Origin: Steroidobacteraceae bacterium
Lineage (GTDB): Bacteria; Pseudomonadota; Gammaproteobacteria; Steroidobacterales; Steroidobacteraceae
DNA length: 64,000 bases
Assembly: GCA_017853555.1 (NCBI GenBank)
Contig: JAFMJH010000003.1
Span: 113,058-177,057, forward strand
Direction of reading: 5' to 3'
The position numbers and the translations under genes are program-made. Each line of letters opens with the position of its first letter. Within the stretch, counting starts at the first letter, position 1. A model generated the notes under the pieces. The model was not told the origin of the DNA. It saw only the letters and a program-made list of their open reading frames with translations, and searched no databases. Positions 27,885-36,882 of the stretch are shown here, one piece after another.

Positions 27885-28712
27885 ATGTCCGAACGCAAAA
27901 GCTTCGTCGTCACCGGTGGCACGCGCGGCATCGGCAAAGGCCTGGTTGCCGAATTGTTGAAGCGGGGCGTCGACGTCACGCTGAGCGGCCGCTCACAGGC
28001 TGCGGTCGACGCCGTCGTCGCCGAGCTGCGTGCCTGCGCCACCCAAGGCGCGACGGTCACCGGTGCGGCCTGCGACGTGACGAGTCCCGCGGCGCTGCAG
28101 CATTTGTGGGATACCGCCGTCGCCGCCTTCGGCCGGGTCGATGCGTGGGTGAACAACGCGGGCATTTCGCATCCGCGCCAACGCGGCGGCGAGATGCGCG
28201 CGGCGGACGTCAGCGCCGTGCAGGAGACCAATCTGCTCGGCGCCCTGCTCGCGACGCAAATCGCCGCGTGCGGCATGCAAGCGCAGCCGAACGGCGGCAC
28301 CATCTGGAACATGGAAGGGTACGGCTCGAACGGAATGATGAATCCCGGCATGAGCCTGTATGGCGCGAGCAAATTCGCGCTGACTTATTTCAACAAGGCG
28401 CTGCAGTCCGAATTGGCCGCGAGCTCGGTGCGCATCTGCTATCTGAGCCCGGGAATCGTGCTCACCGATCTTTTGAAACGCGACGTCGGCAGCAACACCC
28501 CGGAAGACCTCGCGCGCACCTTGCGCGCGTACAACATCCTCGGAGATCGCGTCGAAACGGTGACGCCCTTTCTGGTCGAGGGGATGCTGGCCCCGCACGC
28601 GAGCGGCGATCGGGTCGCCTGGCTCACGGGTCGCAAAGCGGCCGCGCGATTTCTGATGGCGCCTTTCAAAAAACGTCAGGTGATGTCGGCGGACGACTTC
28701 GCGGCAGGTTGA
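27885..28712 (+). CDS. Short-chain dehydrogenase/reductase, paralogue of the preceding gene
   Basis: FVVTGGTRGIGKGLVAELL gives the cofactor motif, NNAGIS the structural Asn-Ala-Gly, and YGASKFALTYF the catalytic Tyr/Lys. 275 residues, CAGGAG upstream of the ATG. It shares layout and C-terminal VAWLTGRKAAARFL with the divergent gene, so the pair arose by duplication. The 167-base divergent gap contains no obvious operator. Its 3' end overlaps the next minus-strand gene by 37 bases. Confidence 0.88.
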   Translation: MSERKSFVVTGGTRGIGKGLVAELLKRGVDVTLSGRSQAAVDAVVAELRACATQGATVTGAACDVTSPAALQHLWDTAVAAFGRVDAWVNNAGISHPRQRGGEMRAADVSAVQETNLLGALLATQIAACGMQAQPNGGTIWNMEGYGSNGMMNPGMSLYGASKFALTYFNKALQSELAASSVRICYLSPGIVLTDLLKRDVGSNTPEDLARTLRAYNILGDRVETVTPFLVEGMLAPHASGDRVAWLTGRKAAARFLMAPFKKRQVMSADDFAAG

Positions 28713-29581
28713 CTCGGTCGTCGCGCGATCAGCGCAATGCCGAGCACGAACAACGCGAAGCAAACGAGATTGAACAACGGGTACTCGCGCGGATAGAGCC
28801 AGTATTCGCGGTAGGCGCCGAAGTGCGCCGGCATCTCCGCCGAACCCCACAACACGATCCCCGCGCCGATGCCGTAGCGCAGCGCCGCAGCCGCACGAAT
28901 CTGCTGCGTGCATTTCCAGATCAGATAGAGGGCCCATGCGGTCCACGCGAAGTAGATCGCCTGCACGGCCATGGCGCCGCTGCCCCGCGTGCCGAAATAG
29001 ATGACGTACAACCAGAACTGGTAACAGAACCACGTCACGAACAGCACTTCCATCGCGGTGATGCGCGCGAAACTGCGGTGGTTGTCCGGCGTCGGCATGC
29101 CGGGCGAGAAATGCAGATTGCGGTGGAAGAAGCGCATGAAATTGCATTTGGTCTGCAAATTGAAAATGCCGTAGAGCAACAGCAACGCCAGCATGATGGT
29201 GACCGTGGCCTGCAGCATGTTGGCCTGCGGAGCGGCGACGTAACCCGCTTCGACCGCAGGTTCGACGGCGAAACCCGGCACGGCATACAACACGGAAAAA
29301 AACCGGAAGGCGTATTCGAACCAGCCGATCCAGATCAGCCAGCCGCCGAGCATGCCGAGCCAGGTGGCCTCGAGTTCGGCACGCTTCAGCCCTTGCCAGA
29401 CGATCAGAAAGCCGACGATTCCCGTGGCGATCGCCGCCGGATACACGCCCGAACCCGGCGTCGCGCCGTCACCGAACACGGCTTCGAGAAGTTTGTAGGC
29501 CGTGTGCCCGAGTGGCTGGGTCAAAAACCCGACCATCAAACCCAATAGACCCACATAGGGCTTGCGGTAAATCAGATTCAA
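28676..29581 (-). CDS. Multipass membrane protein of unknown function
   Basis: Roughly eight hydrophobic helices in 301 residues with Trp/Tyr-rich loops (YRKPYVGLLGLMVGFLTQPL, WIGWFEYAFRFFS, FYREYWLYP-like). Not recognised. A TTG start at 29581 is proposed because GGGGGAG stands just upstream and the previous gene ends at 29604; an ATG further up would lie within that gene. Last of a long run of co-directional genes. Confidence 0.6.
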   Translation of the reverse strand: MNLIYRKPYVGLLGLMVGFLTQPLGHTAYKLLEAVFGDGATPGSGVYPAAIATGIVGFLIVWQGLKRAELEATWLGMLGGWLIWIGWFEYAFRFFSVLYAVPGFAVEPAVEAGYVAAPQANMLQATVTIMLALLLLYGIFNLQTKCNFMRFFHRNLHFSPGMPTPDNHRSFARITAMEVLFVTWFCYQFWLYVIYFGTRGSGAMAVQAIYFAWTAWALYLIWKCTQQIRAAAALRYGIGAGIVLWGSAEMPAHFGAYREYWLYPREYPLFNLVCFALFVLGIALIARRPSQPAAKSSADIT

Positions 29582-29603
29582 GATCGCTCCCCCATCGATC
29601 GCC

Positions 29604-30083
29604 TCAGAGCAAAGCCAGAATGTCGGCCTCGATGCTCTCCGGCTTGTCGTTAGGCGCATATCGACGCACGACCCGGCCTTCTTTGTCGATCAGAAACTTG
29701 GTGAAGTTCCACTTGACGGACTCCGAGCCGAGGATGCCTTTGGCCTCGGTTTTCAGATGTTTGTAGAGTGGATGAGCGCCCTCGCCGTTCACCTCGATCT
29801 TGGCGAACATCGGAAACGAGACGTCATATTTGAGACGGCAGAAATCTTTGATCTCGGCTTCGTCGCCCGGCTCCTGATGGCCGAACTGGTCGCACGGGAA
29901 GCCGAGGACCGCAAAGCCGCGCGGCGCGAGCTTGCGATGCAGCGCTTCTAGCCCCGTGTACTGCGGCGTGAAGCCGCACTTGCTCGCGACATTCACCACC
30001 AGCAAGACCTTGCCGCGGTGTTCGCCGAGCGCGATGTCTTTGCCGTCGATGTCCTTGGCCGAAAAATCGTGAACCGTGCTCAT
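29604..30083 (-). CDS. Glutathione peroxidase family thiol peroxidase
   Basis: Reduces hydroperoxides. Catalytic Cys in NVASKCGFTPQYTGLE (Cys in place of Sec), the second Cys in GFPCDQFGHQEPG and the WNFTKFL Trp/Asn of the tetrad. 159 residues. Monomeric bacterial GPx of this type usually works with thioredoxin rather than glutathione. Confidence 0.94.
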   Translation of the reverse strand: MSTVHDFSAKDIDGKDIALGEHRGKVLLVVNVASKCGFTPQYTGLEALHRKLAPRGFAVLGFPCDQFGHQEPGDEAEIKDFCRLKYDVSFPMFAKIEVNGEGAHPLYKHLKTEAKGILGSESVKWNFTKFLIDKEGRVVRRYAPNDKPESIEADILALL

Positions 30084-30104
30084 GTGACAGTGCTCCCGTG
30101 TGGC

Positions 30105-31691
30105 TCAAGCCAGTTGCAGAAATTGCGATGGCAGCGAAAGACCCGAATTCGGCACCCAGCCGCGCACGCGGCTCGCCACCAACCGATGCGCGACGCCGGA
30201 ATACAGCGGCAAGGCGGGCAAGTCGCGCAGCAAGCTGCGTTCGACCTCGAGATACAGCCGCGCCCGTTCACGCGGATCCGCCTGACTCTCGGCCAGATCG
30301 ATGGCACGATCCACCGCGGCGTCGCGATAACCGAAATAGTTGAGGAACGACGTGCTGCGGAACCGCCCGATGAAACTCGCCGCGCTCTGCACGGCCGAGA
30401 ACGAACCGTAGTCCATGAGATCGAAGTCGCCGGCGTTGAGCGCGAGGTTGTAGGCTCGGCTTTCGAGGCCACGCGCCGCGACGCGCACGCCGAGCGGCGC
30501 CCACATCGCATTGAGAGCGAGAAACATGCGTTCGGTGACGCCGTTCGACGAAAAGATCGCGACCAGTTCGCGCGGCGCGGCGCGTGATACGCCGGCCTGC
30601 TGCGCAAGTTGCATGGCCTCGGCGACCCGCCGCGCGCGCGGCCAATCGGCATACTCGGGTGCCGCGTGCTGCGGATAATCGGCGACGGCGTCCGGCACCA
30701 GACTGTAGGTGGGTCGTTCACCCGAGGCCCGAACCTTGTCGCACAACACGGCGCGATCGATCATCAGATCGAGTGCGCGCCGCAGCCGTCGATCGGCGAT
30801 CGACGGGCGTCGCACGTTGAGCCCCACCCAGCCGCCGCCGTAGAACGGCACGGAATGCAGTGCACTGCCGAGCTCGCGACGCGCAATCGCCCACTGCGAA
30901 CCGTCGCTGATTTGCGCCACGTCGAGCTCGCCGGCCCTGAATGAGCGCAGGCGCGTGGCATCGTCGATGCCCATGCGCCACTCGAGCTGCGGCACGGGCT
31001 TGCGCGCCGCATCGAACCAGCGCGGGTTCGCCTCGAGGGTGAGCGTGCCGTTCTGCGCCCACGCGGTCGGGCGATACGCGCCGTTGACGACCATGGCGGG
31101 CGGCTTCGCCCACTCGCGCCCCAGCGCTTGCACCGCATGCATCGGCACCACGTACGCCACCGCCAGCAATTTCGCCAAATCGGTTTCCGGATGATCGAGA
31201 TCGAACACGACCCGATCCGCGGCCGGCGCCGACACGCCGAGCGCTGCACTCGCGTCCCCGCCCTCGCGCAGCACGCGTGCACCACGGATTGCGTCGTACC
31301 GGTACGCGAGCAATGCACCGGTCGCCGGGGTCAACATCCGGCGCATGCTCGCGACGAAGTCCGCCGCGACCAAAGATTTGCCGTCGGACCACACCAGGCC
31401 CGGTCGAAGCCGGAACTCCCACCGCCGACCGTCGGCCGACACCGTCCAATCGCGCGCGCAACCGGGCACGATCGCGCCCCGCGCATCGACGGCCGTGAGT
31501 CCGACGAACAGATCGGCGACGATTTCCATGTCGGCGGCCGAAATCGCGCGATGCGGATCGAGACTCGTGAGGTTGCCCCCGCGCGAGCGACGCAATACCC
31601 GCGCGGACGACGCATCGGCGGCGGCGGCCGCAGCCTGCATCGCCCCGACACCGGTCGCGGCGAGCAGGCCCACGAAGCTGCGGCGTCGCAT
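30105..31691 (-). CDS. Periplasmic solute-binding protein, peptide/nickel (SBP_bac_5) family
   Basis: 528 residues starting MRRRSFVGLLAATGVGAMQA, a twin-arginine-like signal, then the family pattern LTSLDPHRAIS, RDWTVSADGRRWEFRLRPGLVWSDG and VVNGAYRPTAW. Usually delivers oligopeptides or nickel complexes to an ABC importer. No permease or ATPase of that importer is nearby, so it is an orphan. Two bases after the MFS gene. Confidence 0.9.
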   Translation of the reverse strand: MRRRSFVGLLAATGVGAMQAAAAAADASSARVLRRSRGGNLTSLDPHRAISAADMEIVADLFVGLTAVDARGAIVPGCARDWTVSADGRRWEFRLRPGLVWSDGKSLVAADFVASMRRMLTPATGALLAYRYDAIRGARVLREGGDASAALGVSAPAADRVVFDLDHPETDLAKLLAVAYVVPMHAVQALGREWAKPPAMVVNGAYRPTAWAQNGTLTLEANPRWFDAARKPVPQLEWRMGIDDATRLRSFRAGELDVAQISDGSQWAIARRELGSALHSVPFYGGGWVGLNVRRPSIADRRLRRALDLMIDRAVLCDKVRASGERPTYSLVPDAVADYPQHAAPEYADWPRARRVAEAMQLAQQAGVSRAAPRELVAIFSSNGVTERMFLALNAMWAPLGVRVAARGLESRAYNLALNAGDFDLMDYGSFSAVQSAASFIGRFRSTSFLNYFGYRDAAVDRAIDLAESQADPRERARLYLEVERSLLRDLPALPLYSGVAHRLVASRVRGWVPNSGLSLPSQFLQLA

Positions 31692-31693
31692 GC

Positions 31694-32905
31694 TCAACTC
31701 GCCGGTCGTGCATGCGCACGGCTCAAAAATATCGCCCCGAGCGCCGCGATCACCGCCGAGATCCAGAACGGCGCACTGCTGCCGACGTTGAAGTAGATCG
31801 GCCCCGCGATCGCCGGACCGATGATGCGCCCCGCACTGCTCGATGCATTGAACATGCCCATCACGGCCCCGCGCGAATCGGCCTCGGCCTCGAACGACAC
31901 GAGACTGCTGACCGAGGGCAGGAACAAACCGTTGGCGATGCCGTACAGCACCAACGCCGACCACACCATCGCGTCGTTCACGGCGAGCGCGAAGACCACC
32001 AAAGAAATCGACGCGCCGATGACGGCGAACACCGCGACGGGCTTTTCGCCGAACCGTCGGGTCAGCGGGCCGATCAAGCCGGCCTGCCCCAAGGCCGAGA
32101 ACAGCGCGAGCACCATGAAATGCAGCCCGATTTCCCGCAAGTCGTAACCGAAGCGGTCACGCCCCCAAAACTGGAACACGGCCTGCAGCGCGCCCGAACC
32201 GGTAGCCACCAGCAAAGACGACACCGCAAGCCCGATCAGCACCGGCTTGGCGCGAAATGCGGCGATGGCGGAGAGTCGCGGTGCGACGGGCGCCCCATCG
32301 GGCGAACCGACCTCGGTCTTGGGCGCACGCAGCGGACGACGTGATGCGACCGGCAAACTCTCGGGCAAAAACAGCAGCGTGCCGAGCAGTGCGAGCAAGG
32401 CGAGCGCCGCCGACACCAACGCGGGCCAATGCAGGCTCGCCTCGCCACCGATGGTGCCGAGCACGCCGCCGAGCGGCGGACCGACGGCGAAGCCGATGCC
32501 GAACGCCGAGGCGACGATGCCCAAACCTTTGGCGCGGTCCTCTGTGTCGGTGACGTCGGTCGCATACGCGAACGCGGCGGCAAGGTTGCCCGACATGATG
32601 CCGCCCAAGGCACGCGCGACCAAAAGACTCGTCAGGGTATCGGCATACGCCAGCCACACGAACGAAAACACGGTGCCGAAGAGGCTCGTGATCAAAATCG
32701 GTTTGCGACCGAATGCGTCGCTGCAGCGCCCCCAGAACGGGATCGCCATGAACTGGAACAACGAGAACATGCCCGAGCCACCGAAGGCTTTCCAGAAGTC
32801 CGACGCACCCATGCGCTCGGCGACGAACGGAAAAGGAATGATGGTGATGCCGAAGCCGACGAGGCTGATGAACACCACCAGCCAAAGAATTCCGAGCCGT
32901 TTCAT
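31694..32905 (-). CDS. MFS transporter (tetracycline-resistance-like 12-helix family)
   Basis: About 12 hydrophobic helices in 403 residues, with the loop-2 motif GRCSDAFGRKPILI and GFAVGPPLGGVLGTIGG of the drug:H+ antiporter family. Start at 32905 gives the usual MKRLGILWLVVF opening; a longer frame upstream lacks helix character. 32 bases after the ABC gene. Substrate unknown. Confidence 0.9.
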   Translation of the reverse strand: MKRLGILWLVVFISLVGFGITIIPFPFVAERMGASDFWKAFGGSGMFSLFQFMAIPFWGRCSDAFGRKPILITSLFGTVFSFVWLAYADTLTSLLVARALGGIMSGNLAAAFAYATDVTDTEDRAKGLGIVASAFGIGFAVGPPLGGVLGTIGGEASLHWPALVSAALALLALLGTLLFLPESLPVASRRPLRAPKTEVGSPDGAPVAPRLSAIAAFRAKPVLIGLAVSSLLVATGSGALQAVFQFWGRDRFGYDLREIGLHFMVLALFSALGQAGLIGPLTRRFGEKPVAVFAVIGASISLVVFALAVNDAMVWSALVLYGIANGLFLPSVSSLVSFEAEADSRGAVMGMFNASSSAGRIIGPAIAGPIYFNVGSSAPFWISAVIAALGAIFLSRAHARPAS

Positions 32906-32937
32906 CGCGGGGACCTGCGCCGATCTGCCAGAGCCGA

Positions 32938-34467
32938 TTATCGGGCGCGGGCGCGCAAGGCGCCACGGTAGTGGAGCCGGCCGCGACGCAGTTCCAGCTC
33001 GAAGCCCGTCGTTTCGGGCCACTCGTCCGTGTGATGGCTACTGAACACCACGGCGCCGCCTGCGGCGACGAATGAATCGATGCGCTTGCGCAGCACCTGG
33101 CGTGATTCCGGGTCGATGCCGCCCAAAGCCTCATCGAGCAACAGCAGACGCGGCTGCAAGACGAATGCCCGCGCAAACAAGGTTCGGCGCGCCTGTCCGT
33201 ACGACAGCGAACCGAAGCTCCGTTCGAGCATCGGGGTCAAACCGAACGCGGCCGCGGCGCGACGCGCACGGACGAGCTCGCCGCGAGTCGGCGGCGCATC
33301 GAGACCGACCGTTGCGCGCAAACCCGACACGATGGTTTGCAACACCGTCTCGTGGCGTGGCGGATCGCTTTGGTGATGCGGCGCGACGAATGCGCACCAG
33401 CGCTTGAACTCGGCAAGCGGCACGCCGGCCACGATGCCGCGTCGCAGCAGCTGGCCTCCGAGCGCGATCGAGTGATCACCGTAGATGGTGCGCAGCAGCG
33501 TGCTCTTGCCGGCGCCGTTCGCGCCGTGCACGACCCAGCACTCGCCCGCGCGAAGGGCGAAACACAGATCACGCAGCACGCGTCGATAATCCAGATAGAC
33601 GTCGGCGTTCGTGAACGACACGAGCGGCGTCGCAGCGGCGCGCGATGGCAGCGCCCGGGATGATTTTCGGCGCCGCCTCGGCGCCACGCGCTCCGGGTGC
33701 GCCGCGGCACGCGTCGACACGTTCGCGATCGGGCCTGCAGCCTGCACGACGCCCGCATCGATCGAGAGCAGATGGGTGGCCGAGGACGGGATTTCTTCTT
33801 CGCGATGCGTCGCGAGTATCCAGCTCGGGATGTCGTGCGCGTCGCGATCGAGCCAACGCAACACGCGCGCCCGATGCACGGCATCGAGACCGCCGAGCGT
33901 CTCGTCGAGCAACAGCACATCGGGTCGCGTCGCGACGGCACGCGCGAGCAATACCAGCCTGCGCTCACCATAGGAGAGCGTCAGGAAGCGTCGCGTCGCG
34001 AGCCGCGCGATACCGAGTTGCCGCAGGCAATCGAGCGCCGCTTCATGCTCGCGCGCCGTCAACGCACCCTGCGGAATGTCGCTGCGCGTGCAGCCGGTAC
34101 CGACCACTTCGACTGCGGTGAAGTTCCATCCGTAGCGCTCGTAGCGGTCTTGTCGCTCGGGCCCGAGATAGGCGATCCGTGGCAGCACCTCGACGAGATC
34201 GAGGACTTTGCCGCGGCTGCCGCGATAGCGGCGCTGTGCATCCGGCCCGGGATCCGGCCAGACTGCACCGGCGATCAACTTCAAGAGTTGGGTTTTGCCC
34301 GAACCGTTCGGCCCCATCAACACCCAGCGCTCGCCCGCGGCGATCTGCCAGGAGATGTCGTCGAGCACGCATCGCGCGTCCCGATGCAACGACACGCGCC
34401 GCAACACGACCTCGAGCCCGCGCCGCGCGTTGCGCGGGCGCGCAGCAGGCTCAGGGCGCCGCGTCAC
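32938..34467 (-). CDS. Twin ABC-ATPase, ModF/PhrA-like
   Basis: Two nucleotide-binding domains on one chain. Domain 1: Walker A GPNGSGKTQ, signature LSYGERR, Walker B LLLDET. Domain 2 (from about 270): Walker A GANGAGKST, signature LSYGQARR, Walker B LLLDEAL. Layout without membrane segments matches ModF, whose role in molybdenum handling or DNA repair is unsettled. 509 residues. The start overlaps the hydrolase 3' end by 17 bases. A molybdoenzyme and cofactor genes occur about 10-20 kb away. Confidence 0.82.
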   Translation of the reverse strand: MTRRPEPAARPRNARRGLEVVLRRVSLHRDARCVLDDISWQIAAGERWVLMGPNGSGKTQLLKLIAGAVWPDPGPDAQRRYRGSRGKVLDLVEVLPRIAYLGPERQDRYERYGWNFTAVEVVGTGCTRSDIPQGALTAREHEAALDCLRQLGIARLATRRFLTLSYGERRLVLLARAVATRPDVLLLDETLGGLDAVHRARVLRWLDRDAHDIPSWILATHREEEIPSSATHLLSIDAGVVQAAGPIANVSTRAAAHPERVAPRRRRKSSRALPSRAAATPLVSFTNADVYLDYRRVLRDLCFALRAGECWVVHGANGAGKSTLLRTIYGDHSIALGGQLLRRGIVAGVPLAEFKRWCAFVAPHHQSDPPRHETVLQTIVSGLRATVGLDAPPTRGELVRARRAAAAFGLTPMLERSFGSLSYGQARRTLFARAFVLQPRLLLLDEALGGIDPESRQVLRKRIDSFVAAGGAVVFSSHHTDEWPETTGFELELRRGRLHYRGALRARAR

Positions 34468-35386
34468 CGACGACCGCAGCGACCCAGGGCACAGGCTCGT
34501 CGAACGCCATGTTCGAACTGTGCGCCGAAAGATGATTGAACAGGAAATCCGGCCGCAACGCGCGCACGCGTTCGAAGGTGAAATCGAGCAGATCGTCGTC
34601 GTTGCTGAGCACGGTCACCGGCACGCGCAAGGCCGCCAAGGCGCCGCCCATGTCATAACGGAACACGGCGTGATGTCCGTACCACTCGGTATCGCCCGCC
34701 AAATACAAGGACAACACCGACCATTGGATACTGTCGGGCGAACCGGCGACCCGCCCCGTCAGATACAGCCAACGATCGCCGAGGTGGGCACCTTCGGCTT
34801 TGTAGTTTTGGTCCCAATGCGGCGCAGCGAGGCGGGCCGCCGCTTCGGCGGGCGTATACAGCGCAACGCCGTGCAACACCAACCGCGCGAGCCGCCGCGG
34901 TTGCGTGCGCGCGATCTCGACGCCGATGGTCGCGCCGGTGTGATGGCCGACGAGAACGATGCGTTTGAGTTTCAGGTGATCGATGGCCGCCTCGATCGCC
35001 CGCGCATACGCGGCGATGTCCGGCGGTGAACGAGGACGCGCCGACAATCCGTAGCCCGGCGTGTCGAATGCGATGCTGCGTATGCCGCGACGCGCGAGCT
35101 CGGCTTGCGCGCGGTTGTAGTACACGTGGAACCACGGCACTTGATGCAACAGCACATAGACCGGCTGCCGCGGATCGGCCTGCGTCGGACGCACGTCCTG
35201 ATAGTGGACCTGACCCAAAGGCGACGGCGCGTAGCCACGCTCGACGCCGAAGCCCTCGCCGGGCACGAGACCCGGGATCGCATGCACCACCGCAGCGGCG
35301 CCCGTCTCGCTCGCGCTCGCCGTCGTCGCGTGGCACACCCATGCGGCCAACAGCCCGATGAGGATGCGCCGCACGGCAGCACTCAT
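34451..35386 (-). CDS. Exported alpha/beta hydrolase with atypical nucleophile position
   Basis: 311 residues with an N-terminal signal peptide (RRILIGLLAAWVCHATTASA). Alpha/beta-hydrolase fold signs: YVLLHQVPWFHVYY oxyanion strand, AFDTPGYGLSARP, and the elbow VGHHTGATIG. The elbow reads G-H-His-T-G, so a His stands where Ser, Cys or Asp is expected. Late Asp (SNDDDLLDF) and His (FNHLSAHSS) candidates exist. ATG overlaps the flavoprotein stop. Possibly a hydrolase with altered chemistry. Confidence 0.8.
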   Translation of the reverse strand: MSAAVRRILIGLLAAWVCHATTASASETGAAAVVHAIPGLVPGEGFGVERGYAPSPLGQVHYQDVRPTQADPRQPVYVLLHQVPWFHVYYNRAQAELARRGIRSIAFDTPGYGLSARPRSPPDIAAYARAIEAAIDHLKLKRIVLVGHHTGATIGVEIARTQPRRLARLVLHGVALYTPAEAAARLAAPHWDQNYKAEGAHLGDRWLYLTGRVAGSPDSIQWSVLSLYLAGDTEWYGHHAVFRYDMGGALAALRVPVTVLSNDDDLLDFTFERVRALRPDFLFNHLSAHSSNMAFDEPVPWVAAVVGDAAP

Positions 35387-36882
35387 GCGCGCACGCCAAG
35401 CGGCAAACGCTCGCCCAAAATGCGACCGAAGCTGAGCGCCGGGGTCACCATCATGCCGCCGACGAACGAACGACCTTGCGTCTGCCCGGCACCGAGCAAT
35501 TCACCGGCCGCATAAAGGTTCGGGATGGGCGTGCCGTCGGACCGAATGACGCGCAACTGGCCATCGACCGCGAGCCCGACCGTCGAGGTCGTCGAGTGCC
35601 CTTGATGACGTATGGCATAGAACGGCGCTTTGATGATCGGTCGCGGCATGTGCTCGCGACCGAGTGCATCGTTGCGTTTTGCGACGCCGCGATTGTAGTC
35701 GGCGACCGTGCGCACGAGCCCATCGACGTCGATGCCCGAATTGCGCGCGAGCGTCGGCAGATCGTCCGCCTTTTGAAACCATTTGTGGATGCCGAAGGCT
35801 TCGCGCATCTGCTCGCGGCTCCAGCCGCCGACGCCGGGCGGTGCCGAGGCGAGCATCTCTTCATCGAACACGATCCAGTACCGCAGATCCGGTTGCGCAA
35901 GCAACGTTTGTTCGCGCGCATCGACGCTCTGCTGGTCTTCACGGATGAAGCGCTCGCCACGCGCGTTGACGAAAATCTCCCAGGGCAGGCGCTCTTGCGG
36001 AATCACGACGAAGCGCGCGAGGAAGCGACCCGGGATCGCATCGTCGGTCAGTATCGAACCGAAATTGCTGAGATAGTTTTGACGGCCGCGTACGTAGCCG
36101 CCGACCCCCACGGCGAGTTCGATCCCCGCGCCTTGCGAATAAGGATAGCCCGTCGCGGCATACGCGCGATAACCCGACAGCCGCTCGAACATCTCGGCGT
36201 TCGAGCCATAACCGCCGCAGGTCAAAAGTACGTGCCGACCGCGATAGGTACGCTCACGGTCCGCAGACTTCACGCGTACGCCGCGCACGGCACCCGCGTC
36301 GTCGGTGATCAGCGCCGTTACCGGCGTTTGCAGCTGCAGATCGATGCGCCCTTCGCGACGCTCGGTCTCGAACTCGCGACGCAGCACGGCGAGGATCGAC
36401 CGACCACCGTCTGCGCCCCAGTAATAACGCTTCTGGGAATACGGTTCGTGACCTTTGCCGAGCACCGGATGCTCGGGCAGAGGCTGAAAGCCGCGGTCCA
36501 TGAGCCAATCGAAGGTGGTTGCCGCTTCGTCGACCGCGATGCGCGTGAGCACGGGATCGACGGTGTTGTGGCTGATGCGGATGATGTCGTCGTAGTGCGC
36601 CTGCGGCGTGTCGACGATGCCGAGCCGCGCTTGCAAGCGCGTGCCCGCGGCACTCATCTGACCGGTCGACAGATGCAGCGTGCCGCCGATGTCACCGGCC
36701 GCATCGAGCAGCAACACGCGCGCGCCGCGGCGCGATGCGAACAGCGCCGCGGGCAAACCCGCCGTGCCGGCGCCGACGATGATGTAGTCGTAGTCCTGTG
36801 ACGTTGCAGCCCGCGCGAGCGGCGCGAGGGCGCCGGCGGCGGCGGCGCCCGCCACACCCGCGACGAAACTGCGTCGCCTCAC
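35383..36882 (-). CDS. Tat-exported FAD-dependent oxidoreductase (fumarate-reductase/ketosteroid-dehydrogenase-like)
   Basis: 499 residues beginning MRRRSFVAGVAGAAAAGALA, a twin-arginine signal. FAD site YDYIIVGAGTAGLPAALFAS, then GGTLHLSTGQMSAAG, and the C-terminal GRSFVGGMMVTPALSFGR of the succinate-dehydrogenase/fumarate-reductase flavoprotein superfamily. The GTG start overlaps the methyltransferase stop (GTGA). Substrate unknown; 3-ketosteroid dehydrogenases and urocanate reductases are relatives. Confidence 0.88.
   Translation of the reverse strand: MRRRSFVAGVAGAAAAGALAPLARAATSQDYDYIIVGAGTAGLPAALFASRRGARVLLLDAAGDIGGTLHLSTGQMSAAGTRLQARLGIVDTPQAHYDDIIRISHNTVDPVLTRIAVDEAATTFDWLMDRGFQPLPEHPVLGKGHEPYSQKRYYWGADGGRSILAVLRREFETERREGRIDLQLQTPVTALITDDAGAVRGVRVKSADRERTYRGRHVLLTCGGYGSNAEMFERLSGYRAYAATGYPYSQGAGIELAVGVGGYVRGRQNYLSNFGSILTDDAIPGRFLARFVVIPQERLPWEIFVNARGERFIREDQQSVDAREQTLLAQPDLRYWIVFDEEMLASAPPGVGGWSREQMREAFGIHKWFQKADDLPTLARNSGIDVDGLVRTVADYNRGVAKRNDALGREHMPRPIIKAPFYAIRHQGHSTTSTVGLAVDGQLRVIRSDGTPIPNLYAAGELLGAGQTQGRSFVGGMMVTPALSFGRILGERLPLGVRA

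Noticed and set aside
32906..33022. N-terminal extension of the MFS gene
   Set aside because: It overlaps the ABC gene and lacks membrane character; start set at 32905.
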